A DNA stretch of 64,000 nt. It comes from Thalassia testudinum (taxonomy: Eukaryota > Streptophyta > Magnoliopsida > Alismatales > Hydrocharitaceae). Position 1 is the first letter of the stretch. Every line of letters begins with the position of its first letter. The notes under the pieces are model-generated. The model did no database searches and was not told the origin of the DNA. It worked only from the letters and a program-made list of their open reading frames with translations. Shown in pieces: positions 47,316 through 57,605 of the stretch. A program made the position numbers and the translations under genes. The stretch is from NCBI GenBank assembly GCA_037157565.1, contig JAZHRO010000024.1:14886501-14950500 (forward strand). Direction: 5' to 3'.

Positions 47316-48935
47316 TGAAATTGCACTAGAGGGGAGTGAATAGTGAAATTATATAATAATGTAATACAAAAAATTCAATCACAAAAGGTGGCACCAGAAT
47401 TTTAGGTGGAAACCTAAGATGGGTGAAAACCACCACTTAAACCAATCTCTTGACTTAGGATTTTCGATCACAAGGTGATCAATCCACTAACCACACTACT
47501 TAAACGAGGGTAGTATACCTCAATTACAAATCCCACCTCCGATCCCTAAATAAAGGTTTCTCCCTTCACAATGAAGAGACGGGGACCCGATAGGCCAGAT
47601 ATCCAAAATACAAAAGTAAGAATTAAAACAGCCCCTATAGAGCATCCCAATACTTTGATTACTTTCTTATCTATTTAGCATAAAAAGAACTCCCTAAGGA
47701 TTTGCAGAATAGAGTGAGCCGGGAGTATGGATTTGCCCTTTGATCAGAGTGTTGGCACAACACAAGGGCAAGATGAAGCTTAGAGTAGTGAGCAAGTGAT
47801 TTTTATAAGTGAATTGAATCTCAAGAGGTGTGTTGTGCCTAAGAGGGGTTGTAGTCTATTTATAGGCAAGTTTGAAACCTTCAAAAACACTCGGGTAAGA
47901 TTTCCTAGCCGTTGGAGACAAATCCCAAGAGATTGGGACGAAATCCACTACAAATTAGGGTAATGATGAGTCTAACAGTAATATCAAACGTCTAATTTTA
48001 GGGTCAGATGTCTTATAAGACGTCTGATTATAATTTTGGTCATCTAATACTATAGGCCATCCTGAATTGACTTCATTGGATCAAAACAAAGATGTCTGAT
48101 ATTTTCACATAAGATGTTTGACAGAGTTATTGGACATTTAATAATATGTGGGTTCGTTCCTATTTTGATCAGATCCAAACAGGGTTCTATATTTGAAGAA
48201 TCAGATGTCGGTATGGACGTCTGAGGGATTCACTAGACATCTAGAAACCTAAAAAGACTTGGCTACGATATCTAACAAAAGATCTTATGTTCGTAATGAG
48301 ATACGCACAGAAACACATGGGCAACTGTCCAAAGGTAAACGTCTGGAAGTATGTCCAGACATCTGAAAATACATTTTTGCTCGTTATTTGTAAAACGAAG
48401 ATAGGTGCTTAGTCTAACGGTTATTTTAAGGATGTCCAAGAAAAGTATTAGACATCTGGATGAGGTTATGGACGTCTGATAGAAGAGTGCTTCGACTGAT
48501 ATTTATGAAGGCAGAAACTAAAGGCAGAACTATAGGTAGTTAGATGTCTAAGACACTTGTCAGATGTCTTAAAGTTGAAAATCAGACGTCTATCAATTGT
48601 TACGGACGTTTGATAAGAGTCTTAATGTTAGGTTTTTGTTTCTAATTTATCCTAAGTGTAGAGAGCCTAAGTTAGCTATTTATAAGTTATGTTTGGAGGC
48701 TCTTTACAACATTTCTAGACTCAAATAAAATGAAAATTACAACATTTAAAAGTTTACATGAAAAGCTTATGACCTAATACTTATGCTACTTAGTCTTCAC
48801 GCTTTTAATCTCCTGTCTTGGAAAACTTTATGAAACCTGCAATTATGTTATTACATAGAAAAACAATATGCTACGCTTACTTTTTATTTCATTTTCTTCA
48901 TTTTGTAAAATCATGAAAATATTATATATGAGTAG
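47316..48935 (-). mobile_element. Old, diverged SIRE-like copia LTR fragment nested in the Tekay LTR
   Basis: It shares with 31429-33172 the order of phrases 'ttcaatcaca', 'gtggaaacc', 'gtgaaaaccac', 'taggattttc', 'gatcaa..ccact' and 'acttaaacgagggt'. A minus-strand TATA box is at 47856-47865 (ctataaatag). The palindrome array at about 47988-48612 is present but mostly as gatgtc/gacatc, that is, with CpG lost. The LTR start (TGTTGGTGC) is not found, so the fragment is truncated or very diverged. Confidence 0.7.
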
Positions 48936-49183
48936 TTGAACTAACAAGCTCAACATTAAGCTCATACATTTCTATCCTAGGGTTCATTCCACATCTTAAA
49001 GTTTCAAGCATATTCTTTATTCACATCTTGACAAATGAATTAAACCACTCTACTAGGTATCATGGGAGGAATGGGGGCCTGCACCGCAGATCTCATCGTC
49101 TCCGCAGGCACCAAACATGCCACCGACTGGTAACCTGTACCAGTGACTAATTTACATCGGACGAGCTCAAAACAGTAGGTACT
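48936..49183 (-). mobile_element. Tekay-type LTR, minus strand, outer part
   Basis: Resumes the LTR after the nested fragment: 'cctagggttcattccacat' and 'aaaccactctac' match 750-840, and weaker similarity continues through 'ggaggaatgggggc' to near 49183. There the Athila-like LTR begins. Confidence 0.6.
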
Positions 49184-49248
49184 TGATAAGAACCTCATCA
49201 TGAGCCCTAACTAACTTATTTTAATCTAATAAAGTGAACAAAAGCTCC
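49184..49248 (+). mobile_element. Athila-like LTR copy 1, first 65 bp
   Basis: TGATAAGAACCTCATCATGA matches the start of LTR copy 2 at 55110 (TGATGAGAACCTCATCATGA). The LTR is interrupted after 65 bp by the copia element and continues at 53394. Confidence 0.8.
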
Positions 49249-50938
49249 TGTTGGTGCTAGAGCACCACGATCATTTGTTTTAATGATAACAAAACACGTG
49301 TCATTTAACATTTGCACTTTGAGTCCTAGATTTCAGGTCAATCGCAAATGGATACGTGATTAGACGGAGTTCGAGCTCGCATCCAGGACGGATTGGAGGA
49401 GCTCGATGGAAAACAGAGGAGATTCGCGAGGAGCGATAGATTGAAGAAGGAAGGAGATGAAGAATAGGATAGATTTCCTTCTCTTGTACTCCTTGTATTT
49501 TTTCGTTTCTTCTGTTACTCTTTATTTTTGTTACTTAGATTCATGTTAAAGAACCTCAAACTACCCTAACAGTAGTCCTAGGAACACCCGCACAACCCTA
49601 GGATACTTAGATTTTCTGTAGAACACTTAGAAAACCAATATAGGGTTCAAACAGAGTTTCCAGACGTCTAATTCCCAAATCAGACGTCTGATAAAGTATT
49701 TTAAGACGTCTGACTGTTGATTCAGACGTCTGATAACTATTAGGCTAGACATAGTTAGTTCTGTCTGATGAAATCAGATGTCCAGACCTTAGACCAGACG
49801 TCTTAGGAGACGTTTGATGACTTTGCCAGACGTCCAATTAGTGGACCGTTGGCTGGCTTAGCGAACAGTCAAGAATGTGACCGTTAGAGCCTTATCAGAC
49901 GTCCATAGGACTTTCCAGATGTCTGATAATTGACCGTTTTGCCTCGGCTGACCCAAAATCTCTTCTCAGAGATTTTCTAGCCGTTGCAACGTTTGGAAAT
50001 CCATTCCCACAGAAAAAGTAGGTTTCCAGACGTCCTATATGTCGTCTGATGGACTTGCACAAGAACCCTGTTTAGATCTGTTTCAAGTCAGGAAGAGACC
50101 CGCCTAAAATCAGACGTCTAACCTTGAAATCAGACGTCTTAAAGTAATCTTCCAGACGTCTGATACTAGAATTAGACGTCTGATAAGCCTGTCAGAACAA
50201 TGATTGTTCCTGATTTCGGGCTGATTCACTTGGGCTTTGCACCCAACGGCTATGGAACCTTTCCTAAGCCTTCCAAAGCCTTCCTAAGGCCTCTATAAAT
50301 AGAGGGGAACCTTTGCAACACAAAGACACACCTAGAGACACCTAAGCAACATAGTTCCACTCTCTTGTGTCCTAGCTAGCTCTTGCTCTCCAAGCTCAAG
50401 CTCCATTCTCTTGAGAGCATCAAGCTGTTGCGCACCCGCTCTCCCGCCGTTGTTCACGAGAGCGACGTTGCGCCGTCGCGTGGTACACGCATCCGCGTCG
50501 TTGACGCAGTCCTTTCAAAGGGAAGCATCCTATTTCCTATAGAAGCATAGGTTAAATATTACTTTGTTGGCTCTATAGGATTACTTGTTTTATCTTTGTT
50601 ATTTGGTTGGGTATTCGCTTTGCGAATTCTCGTCTCCTTCGCGAGACAAAATCCTTCTCGTGAAGAGAAGGGGTTGAGGTACGCTACCCTCGTCTAAGTA
50701 GCGTGGTTGTAATTGAGGTTGAATCACCCTCGTTTTAAAGTGATTCGGTTTAGTGGATTTTGATCAACTTGGTTGATCGAAAAATCCTAACTCGAGAGGG
50801 TTAGGTGGTGGTTTTCACCCGGTTTGGGTTTCCACCTAAAAATACTTTGTGTACTTTGTGTGATTGCATCTTGTGAGATTGTTTATATTTCAATTCCGCA
50901 ATTATTACGTCACCCCCTCCTGGTAGGGCGAAACTACA
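49249..50938 (+). mobile_element. 5' LTR of the gag-only copia element, with a palindrome array
   Basis: This 1690-bp LTR has 12 intact GACGTC cores plus about four decayed ones at 49663-50180, then a TATA box (TATAAATA, 50294-50301) and the transcribed part. The 'tagccgttgcaacg' and 'gcctctataaatagagg' phrases are shared with the minus-strand copy at 31429. Confidence 0.93.
49663..50180 (+). promoter_or_regulatory. Array of 12 AGACGTCT-type palindromes upstream of the LTR TATA box
   Basis: Most sites read (T/C)CAGACGTCTGAT or one-sided variants and are spaced 10-90 bp apart. GACGTC has the ACGT core bound by plant bZIP proteins (C-box). Position in U3, upstream of the TATA box, suggests an enhancer. 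Binding is inferred, not shown. Confidence 0.6.
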
Positions 50939-50940
50939 GT

Positions 50941-50952
50941 TGGTATTAAAGC
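50941..50952 (+). other. Degenerate primer-binding site, tRNA-Met type
   Basis: TGGTATTAAAGC differs at two positions from TGGTATCAGAGC. It lies 2 bp after the LTR end. The changes could be decay after insertion. Confidence 0.75.
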
Positions 50953-50995
50953 AGGTCTCGCGTTATCGGCGTTACAAATCGGCAAGGATCTAAAT

Positions 50996-52129
50996 ATGGA
51001 GGGAAAAGCATTCGTGTGCACCGAAGGACACGATACCTCGCGACCACCATACTTTGCAGGTATAGATTTCGTTTATTGGAAAAATCGTATGACTATGTGG
51101 TTGCTGGCCTACGACTTCCGAGTGTGGGAAAAATGCGAATCCGCATTTGCGATTTCCAAGAAACCCGCAAGAGGTTACTAAGAAGATCATGTTCGGAATC
51201 TCAACCTCAACGCAAAGGCAATGAATGCCTTGTATTGCGCGTTGAGTCCAAAGGAATTTGAACGAATCTAAGAGTGCACCACCGCCCACGAGATATGGAC
51301 GAGGTTGGAAGGCACTCATGAGGAGACGAGCTCGGAAGAAGATCTCGAGAAGGAGGAAACCGCTTGCTTTGGTTTGATGGCCAGAGAAAGCAATAGCGAC
51401 AGTGAAAGCGGAAGCGACTCCGATAACGAGGTAAATCTCGATCTACAAGAAGTTTTTAATGAACTTTTTGAAGTTAGTAAATCACTAAAAAGAGAAAATA
51501 ATAGCATTAAAAAAAACCTTAGTTTTCTTAAAAATGAAAATGATAGGTTAGAAAAATAACTTAAGGACATAGAAGCTAGTCCTAAAAATAATAACCTATT
51601 ATTAGAAAATCATAAACTCATCAATGAAAATAATAAATTGATTGAAGAAAATGATAGTTTAAAATTAGAAATTTCTGACTTACAGACTAAGATATATACT
51701 ATAGAAAAAGAAATTGCATGTCTTAGGGAAAACTTCAACAAATTAATCAATAAAGTAGATAATTTTTATAGTCCTAAGGTTAAGAAAGGATCTCCATCAA
51801 GGAGACCCGCTAACAGATCCGGATCCAAGCTCACTTGGATACCGAAGAAAATTTTGGAATCTTGTTTTGTAGGTTTCAGGGATAACTACAACACAAAGGA
51901 CTGGACCTATAAACTCAAGGCTGGTCAACTCAAGTTGGGAGAACTAAGGAGTAGACCAAGGAGGAGAACAAGAAGACCGACGAGATGGCAGACAAACGAT
52001 GGACTCGCCGCACGTCGACCACCAGATTGGAGACCGGCGCCAATGCCCGGGCCTCCAAGCTACGGATGGGAGCCCCATCCGATGTGGCTTCCACCACCAC
52101 CATTTGGGCCATTTTACTGGCCATGGTAG
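50996..52129 (+). pseudogene. gag: gag-derived ORF of the gag-only SIRE-like element
   Basis: One frame runs through with three TAA stops (51179, about 51272 and 51557). Order: Gag N-terminus with RPPYFAGIDFVYWKNRMTMW (the copia 'F.G.NY..WK.RM' motif), NAKAMNALYCALSPKEFERI, AHEIWTRLEGTHEE; an internal deletion that removes the rest of the capsid and the zinc knuckle; ETACFGLMARES; acidic then coiled-coil Asn/Lys/Glu region; GSKLTWIPKK; an Arg/Pro-rich tail ending FGPFYWPW. The stop at 51557 is also present in the copy at 34070, so it predates both insertions. No Pol domain follows. It could not encode a full Gag without readthrough. Confidence 0.85.
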
Positions 52130-52174
52130 GTGAGGTAAAAATCATTTACCCTATCTTTTTTATCATAAGCATTT

Positions 52175-52456
52175 AGATAGGGGGAGCAAAAAATTATAAG
52201 CTAATTGTCAATTTTTAAGGGGAAGATGCAAGGTAGCTAAATTTCCTTTAGTAAGGGGGAGAAAAATAATAGCTATCTCGTTGTTACAAAAAGGGGGAGG
52301 ACATTACCTTTGTTAAAATAAATTCATAGAAGAGCATGTTTTAAGGGGGAGTTATAGAAAAGTTAAAATCAATCAAACCTTTTTGATAATGTCAAAAAGG
52401 GGGAGGATTTCTTGCATTAGTATTTATGGTTTTGTCATCATCAAAAAGGAGGAGAT
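52175..52456 (+). other. Series of polypurine tracts before the 3' LTR
   Basis: Six or seven tracts of the type AAAAAGGGGGAGGA recur at about 52178-52190, 52217-52228, 52252-52267, 52288-52302, 52343-52351, 52393-52408 and 52443-52456. The last, AAAAAGGAGGAGAT, abuts the LTR and is the likely primer. Its relatives are a SIRE/Maximus hallmark. Confidence 0.8.
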
Positions 52457-53388
52457 TGTTGGTGCTAGAGCACCACGATCATTTGTTTTGATGATAACAA
52501 AACACATGTCATTTAACATTTGCACTTTGAGTCCTAGATTTCAGGTCAATCGCAAATGGATACGTGATTAGACAGAGTTCGAGCCGGCATCCAGGACGGA
52601 TTAGAGGAGCTCGATGGAAAACAGAGGAGATTCGCGAGGAGCGATAGATTGAAGAAGGAAGGAGATGAAGACTAGGATAGATTTCCTTCTCTTGTACTCC
52701 TTGCATTTTTTCGTTTCTTCTGTTGCTCTTTATTTTTTGTTACTTAGATTCATGTTAAAGAGCCTCAAACTACCCTAACAGTAGTCCTAGGAACACCCGC
52801 ACAACCCTAAGATCCTTAGGTTTTCTGTAAAACACTTAGAAAACCAATATAGGGTTCAAACAGAGTTTCTAGCCGTCTCATTCCCAAATCAGACGTCTGA
52901 TAAAGTATTTTAAGACGTTGCGCCGTCGCGTGGTACACGCATCCGCGTCGTCGACGCACTCCTTTCAAAGGGAAGCATCCTATTTCCTATAGAAGCTTAG
53001 GTTAAATATTACTTTGTTGGCTCTATGGGATTACTTGTTTTATCTTTGTTATTTGGTTGGGTATTCGCTTTGCGAATTCCCGTCTCCTTCGCGAGACAAA
53101 ATCCTTCTCGTGAAGAGAAGGGGTTGAGGTACGCTACCCTCGTCTAAGTAGCGTGGTTGTAATTGAGGTTGAATCACCCTCGTTTTAAAGTGATTCGATT
53201 TAGTGGATTTTGATCAACTTGGTTGATCGGAAAATCCTAACTCGAGAGGGTTAGGTGGTGGTTTTCACCCGGTTTGGGTTTCCACCTAAAAATACTTTGT
53301 GTACTTCGTGTGATTGCATCTTATGAGATTGTTTATATTTCAATTCCGCAATTATTACGTCACCCCCTCCTGGTAGGGTGAAACTACA
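52457..53388 (+). mobile_element. 3' LTR of the gag-only copia element, internally deleted
   Basis: 932 bp versus 1690 in the 5' LTR. The missing 759 bp correspond to 49710-50468 and are bounded in the intact LTR by GACGT at both ends; a single GACGT remains at the join (about 52914-52919). The deletion removes nearly all the palindrome array and the TATA box. Confidence 0.93.
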
Positions 53389-53393
53389 GCTCC

Positions 53394-55109
53394 TACATAA
53401 CCTAAAGGAAGGCCTAACTCAAAAGATTACTGATCTGGAAAGAAAACATGAAACAAAGGATAAAATTGTAATTTTACCATTACAGTACATCAACAGAATT
53501 TCTCAGGGTCTAGATATAAGTCAATTGGACTTAATAAGAAAAAAAGTGGGATGGTTCAGTCAGAAAATGTTTATTGTGAAATTTAAGAATTAAATGACTT
53601 TCTGTAACCCTAAAACAAACCAACTTAATTTTACAAGGTTCTAGTCAGGATAAAAATCAACTAAACCGTTTAAAATTCATGGAAAAATATCCCTTGGGGT
53701 TTAGAACCTTCAATTTGACCTTTAAAACCTGTTTTTACGTAGATTAGGGTCCAAGCTAAATATTTAACCTAAATTAGGTTTTTATGTAAAATATTCAATC
53801 AACGTGGTCAAACCTAAAATCCAACTTCACTAATGGATTCCTTAGGTCCAAATTAGGTTTGTAGCAAAATTTGAACCTAAGGGAAGGTCATCTTGACCTA
53901 CTTTGAAAAATAGTCCACCCATTTACATTCTGGCCCCTAACTTTTGAAAACCCTTTCGAAAACCTCCTCAACTTCTTCGTCACTTTTTGCATTCCGATCC
54001 CTTTACCATTGCAGCAGAAGACCCATACCTCCGGCGAAGTTTCATGGAGGATTTCTCGCTTCCCTAGGGAGCTGCTCGCAGATTTGAAAGGGAGGTTCTC
54101 TGAGAAGTCCCCTATCGCCTGAGCAGCTCCCCATGCCCTGATTCGCACCATACCTCTCGTGCAAACGCTCAAGAGGTATGGGTATCATTTCCGAGCCATA
54201 CCTCCGGCGAGAGTCTTGCGCTTGGAAGCTCTCCTTCCAAGCACAAGGCCCTCTTCCTGTGCCCTTAAAAGTTTCCTCAAGTCCAACCGCATCAGCCAAA
54301 CTTGTCCTGGCCTGAGATACCCTCTCAAATCTCCTCCGTCCTCATCTCCAGTCAGACTCCCGCAAGCTCCGGTGACCTCCTCTCCCTCATCTCGTCACTC
54401 TGCCACCATACCAGTGGCAGGGTTCGCTTTGCCTCGTTCCTCCGCATTGCGCCGCACCAGCGCACGCCTCTCTGACCTCCTCCTCCTCCTCGTCGTTATC
54501 TCCACCTCAAGGCCGTCTTCTTCGACAACAACACATATGTGCCGTTCATCTTCTCTGCCTCCCCTTCGCTCCAATCACCACAGATAAGTTCCTCCTCTCC
54601 TACTCTTTCTTTTCCCTCCTTTTATTCCATAAACCACCCCTTGACTGCCATTGTCCACCCTCATCTTCCTCATCTCCGGCTGACCTCCGACGAGATGCAT
54701 CCATCACTCCGCACCTCCACACGTCTCGCCACCGACCTCTTCACCTCCACCATCACCCACTGATCACTCTCCACCCATCCACTGACCACCACACGCACCA
54801 CACACTGCCCCCGAACAAACCCATACACACAGTCACAGTCTGACCTAGGCACGCACGCCTAGGCCGTTCTGCCCCACGCCACCCACCACACCACCTTCGT
54901 TGTGCCACGGCGAAGCTACCTACGTACTTTGACAGGGCCGGAAGGCCATATTCGTGGCATGCAGGTCCGAGCCTATGTCCGCCATTAATGCATAAGTGAG
55001 CAAGCTTGCTTCAAAGCTCCAGGACGCGTGCTCCAGGCTTCAGGACTCCAGGCTACGCGGGTTGAGTGTGCGAGTCCATCCAGCCTAAGAGTAGGCTTTG
55101 TAGGGATCA
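53394..55109 (+). mobile_element. Athila-like LTR copy 1, remainder (truncated)
   Basis: After the copia element the LTR continues and aligns with 55175-56900 of copy 2: 'taaccctaaaacaaac', 'ttagaaccttcaattt', 'ttaggtttttacgtaa', 'tccttaggtcc', then the CT-rich portion and the palindrome at 54894-54916. It ends near 55109, well short of copy 2's full length, and copy 2 follows with no internal region between them. Confidence 0.75.
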
Positions 55110-56606
55110 TGATGAGAACCTCATCATGAACCCTAAACTAGCACCATCTAACCTAGATTTACGAGAAAAAGCTCCTACATAACTTATAGAAAGGCTTGAC
55201 TCAGAGTTTGTGAAGAAAACAGGAACTAAGGGCTAAAAATGCAATTTCACCAACGCAATCAGTAAATAGGGTGACTCAGGATCCAAACATAGGTCAAACT
55301 AACCTAATAAGAAGGAAAGTGGGATGATTTGATCCAACAAGGGCTACAGCAACTCCAAGGAATTAAATGACATCCTGTAACCCTAAAACAAACCCACTTC
55401 AATTCAAGAGGTTCGAGGCAAAGTAAAAATCGAATAAACCCTCTAAAATTCATAGAAAAATAATCTCTAGGGTTTAGAACCTTCAATTTGGCCTTGGGAA
55501 CCCACTTTGACCTACATTGAGAACCATGCCCAATTAATGATTTAATTTAGGTTTTTACGTAAATTGACCGGTCAAATAAGGTCTGATCTAGAAATAAATT
55601 TCACCATTAGAATCCTTAGGTCCCATTTAATCATGCATAAAAACTTGAGCCTAAGAAGAGACCTTCTTGACCGACTTTGCATTTTGGTCCTCATCTGTTA
55701 CTTTTTGACCCTCAACTTTTGAAACCCTCGCATTTTGGCCCCTAAGTCTTCGTCATTCTTTGCACTTAGGTCCTCCCTGCAAAACTCTGAGCAGCGCCAT
55801 GCTCCGGCGACTTTGCGCGGAGCATGGCGTCGCGCAGGGTGAGGGAGGCCGTCTGCCCTTTCAGCTCTGCAGCAGCCCACACCTTCCGTGCGAACGTGCA
55901 GAAGGTATGGGTCCCTACTCCGGCCATCCTCTGGCGAGGGAGGCACGTCGCCTCCGTCCGCCCACCTCTTCGCCTTCACCTCTATAAAAATCGCCTTCTC
56001 CTGCAGAAGACGGGAGCTCGGTCCTGACGGAGAAAGACCCCCATTTTCCCTCTCTTCCCACTCTGGCAGAAGCCCACCAGCTCCGGCGGTTCTTCCTCCC
56101 CCTCCTCGTCGCTTTGCTGCAATACCAGCAGCAGAGCCACCTTCGCCCGCTCTTCCCGCGTCGCGCCATACCCAGCGCGCGCCCTCCCACTCTCTCCTCG
56201 CCGCCGCCCCCTCCCTCTGGGCATTTTCTTCTCCGGTGACAGTCGATACGACTGCCGCCCTGCTCCGACCCCTTTCGTCCCTATAACTAGGTCAGAACTA
56301 CTCCCCACCTCCCCCTCTTTCTTTTCCTCACTGTTTTTCATTCGATTAAACCCTCGACTACTCCTGTCCGCCGTCACCCTCTTCGTCTCCAGCCACCCTC
56401 CGACGAGACGCCCCTATCGCTCCGCAGCCCCACACGACTCGCCGACCCTCACAGAACCTCCGCCTCATCACGCTGAACATCCTCCGCCCACCCATTGTCG
56501 GTCCACACCCCCACCACACTCCCCCGATCAGACCCATTTTTCCGGTCACTGTCCGACCTAGCCTCGCCGCCAGACGCCGCCCCACGACCTGCTGCACCCC
56601 GCACCA

Positions 56607-56629
56607 CCTTCGCCGTGCCACGGCGAAGG
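56607..56629. repeat. Perfect 23-bp palindrome CCTTCGCCGTG-C-CACGGCGAAGG
   Basis: Two perfect 11-bp arms around one base. The same element is at 63294-63316 (perfect, centre G) and 54894-54916 (arms with two changes) in the related LTRs, while the sequence around it has diverged. Confidence 0.85.
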
Positions 56630-56885
56630 TCCCCCGCTAGTTTGATTGGGCTGAAGGGCCGTGCTTCTGTCTTACAGGGTCGCCACCCCAGCCGCCATTA
56701 ACGACGACTGAAGCAGCTTCGGGGCGACCTCCAGGCCCTGCAGCCCCAGGTTCCCAGGTGCTGCAGGTTGGGGCGAAGTCTGCGAAGACTTCCGCCTCAT
56801 CAATTGGCATCGACAGCGTCTGCAGCTGAGCAGAGGGCGAGGTGGAATCGTCCTGCAGGCGCGCGCGAAGATAGCACAGAGGATA

Positions 56886-56928
56886 GTCCCACATCGTGGG
56901 ATTTCGAAACGCCGCCCGCGCATAAATC
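56886..56928 (+). promoter_or_regulatory. USE/TATA pair in the Athila-like LTR
   Basis: GTCCCACATCG (56886-56896) is an exact plant snRNA upstream sequence element. A TATA-like 'cataaatc' follows 24 bp later. In the LTR on the right, read on the minus strand, GTCCCACATCG (63043-63033) is followed after about 22 bp by 'catataag'. Probably the LTR promoter region; which polymerase uses it is not known. Confidence 0.5.
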
Positions 56929-57199
56929 GGAAAAGTGACAGCCTCTTCGCCTCCTGACCACGGGGTGAGGTCCCTCTCACCCGCTTCACCCGGCCTCGTC
57001 CGCGACCACCCCCCGCGGACCTGGCCCGACCCATATACCCAACCTGCACTCCTCTCCCACCACCGCACGTCGGTGGGCCTGGTCCCGGGCGTGAATCCAC
57101 ACCCGAATGCCCGGCTTTGGGAGAGCGATCCTTTGAGCGAAAGCTGAGAAAGAGAGAGACACGGGGGAGGGTAGGGGTAGGTTTTTGCTCTGACCAAGC

Positions 57200-57605
57200 T
57201 ATGTAAGTGTGCAGGCAGAGAAGAAGAAGAAGAAAGAAGACTGCAGAAGAGGAAGAAGAAGAAGAAAGACGACTGCAAGAAGAAGAAGCACTGTAGCAGA
57301 CACTACTTAAGCCGTTTGATTGAGAAATCAGACGACGGATGAAGCTTTGCAGACAAAGTAAAGAAGAATAAGAGAAGAGAATGTGCCGCAGCTGAAGGCA
57401 AAGAAAAGAAGGAAGAAAAGAGAAGAAGAATCAAGAAGAACAGAAGATAAAGGAAGAAGATAAAGAGCTGAAGAAGATCAAAGAGCAAAGAAGGAAAGAA
57501 AAAGAAAGAAGGTAAAGAAGAAGAACTAAGGATGATCAAGCAAAGAGAAGATAAGAGAAAGAAGAAGACAAAGACAAGAGAGAAAGAAGAGAAGAAGAAA
57601 AAGCG
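57200..57605 (+). repeat. 400-bp purine-rich (GAA-rich) block in the LTR
   Basis: The + strand is nearly all A and G, largely gaagaa/agaaga. The related LTR has the complementary tct-rich block at about 62450-62700. It lies in the transcribed part of the LTR. Open frames here encode Lys/Glu or Ser/Phe/Leu runs and are not genes. Confidence 0.8.

Larger units (their letters stand above)
49249..53388 (+). mobile_element. Complete gag-only SIRE/Maximus-like copia element, TSD GCTCC
   Basis: LTRs at 49249-50938 and 52457-53388 both start TGTTGGTGCTAGAGCACC and end ACTACA. GCTCC flanks both sides (49244-49248 and 53389-53393). The interior is only 1.5 kb: PBS, one gag-derived frame and several polypurine tracts. 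There is no protease, integrase or RT, so its movement must rely on a relative. It lies inside an Athila-like LTR. A second, truncated member is at 31429-34414. Confidence 0.95.

Noticed and set aside
49663..50180. Array of short repeats resembling a CRISPR array
   Set aside because: The repeats are 8-12 bp palindromes at irregular spacing in a plant LTR; not a CRISPR.
55760..57278. Several overlapping ORFs of 70-210 codons on both strands
   Set aside because: They lie in the GC- and CT-rich part of the Athila-like LTR, overlap each other in all frames and have no conserved motifs.
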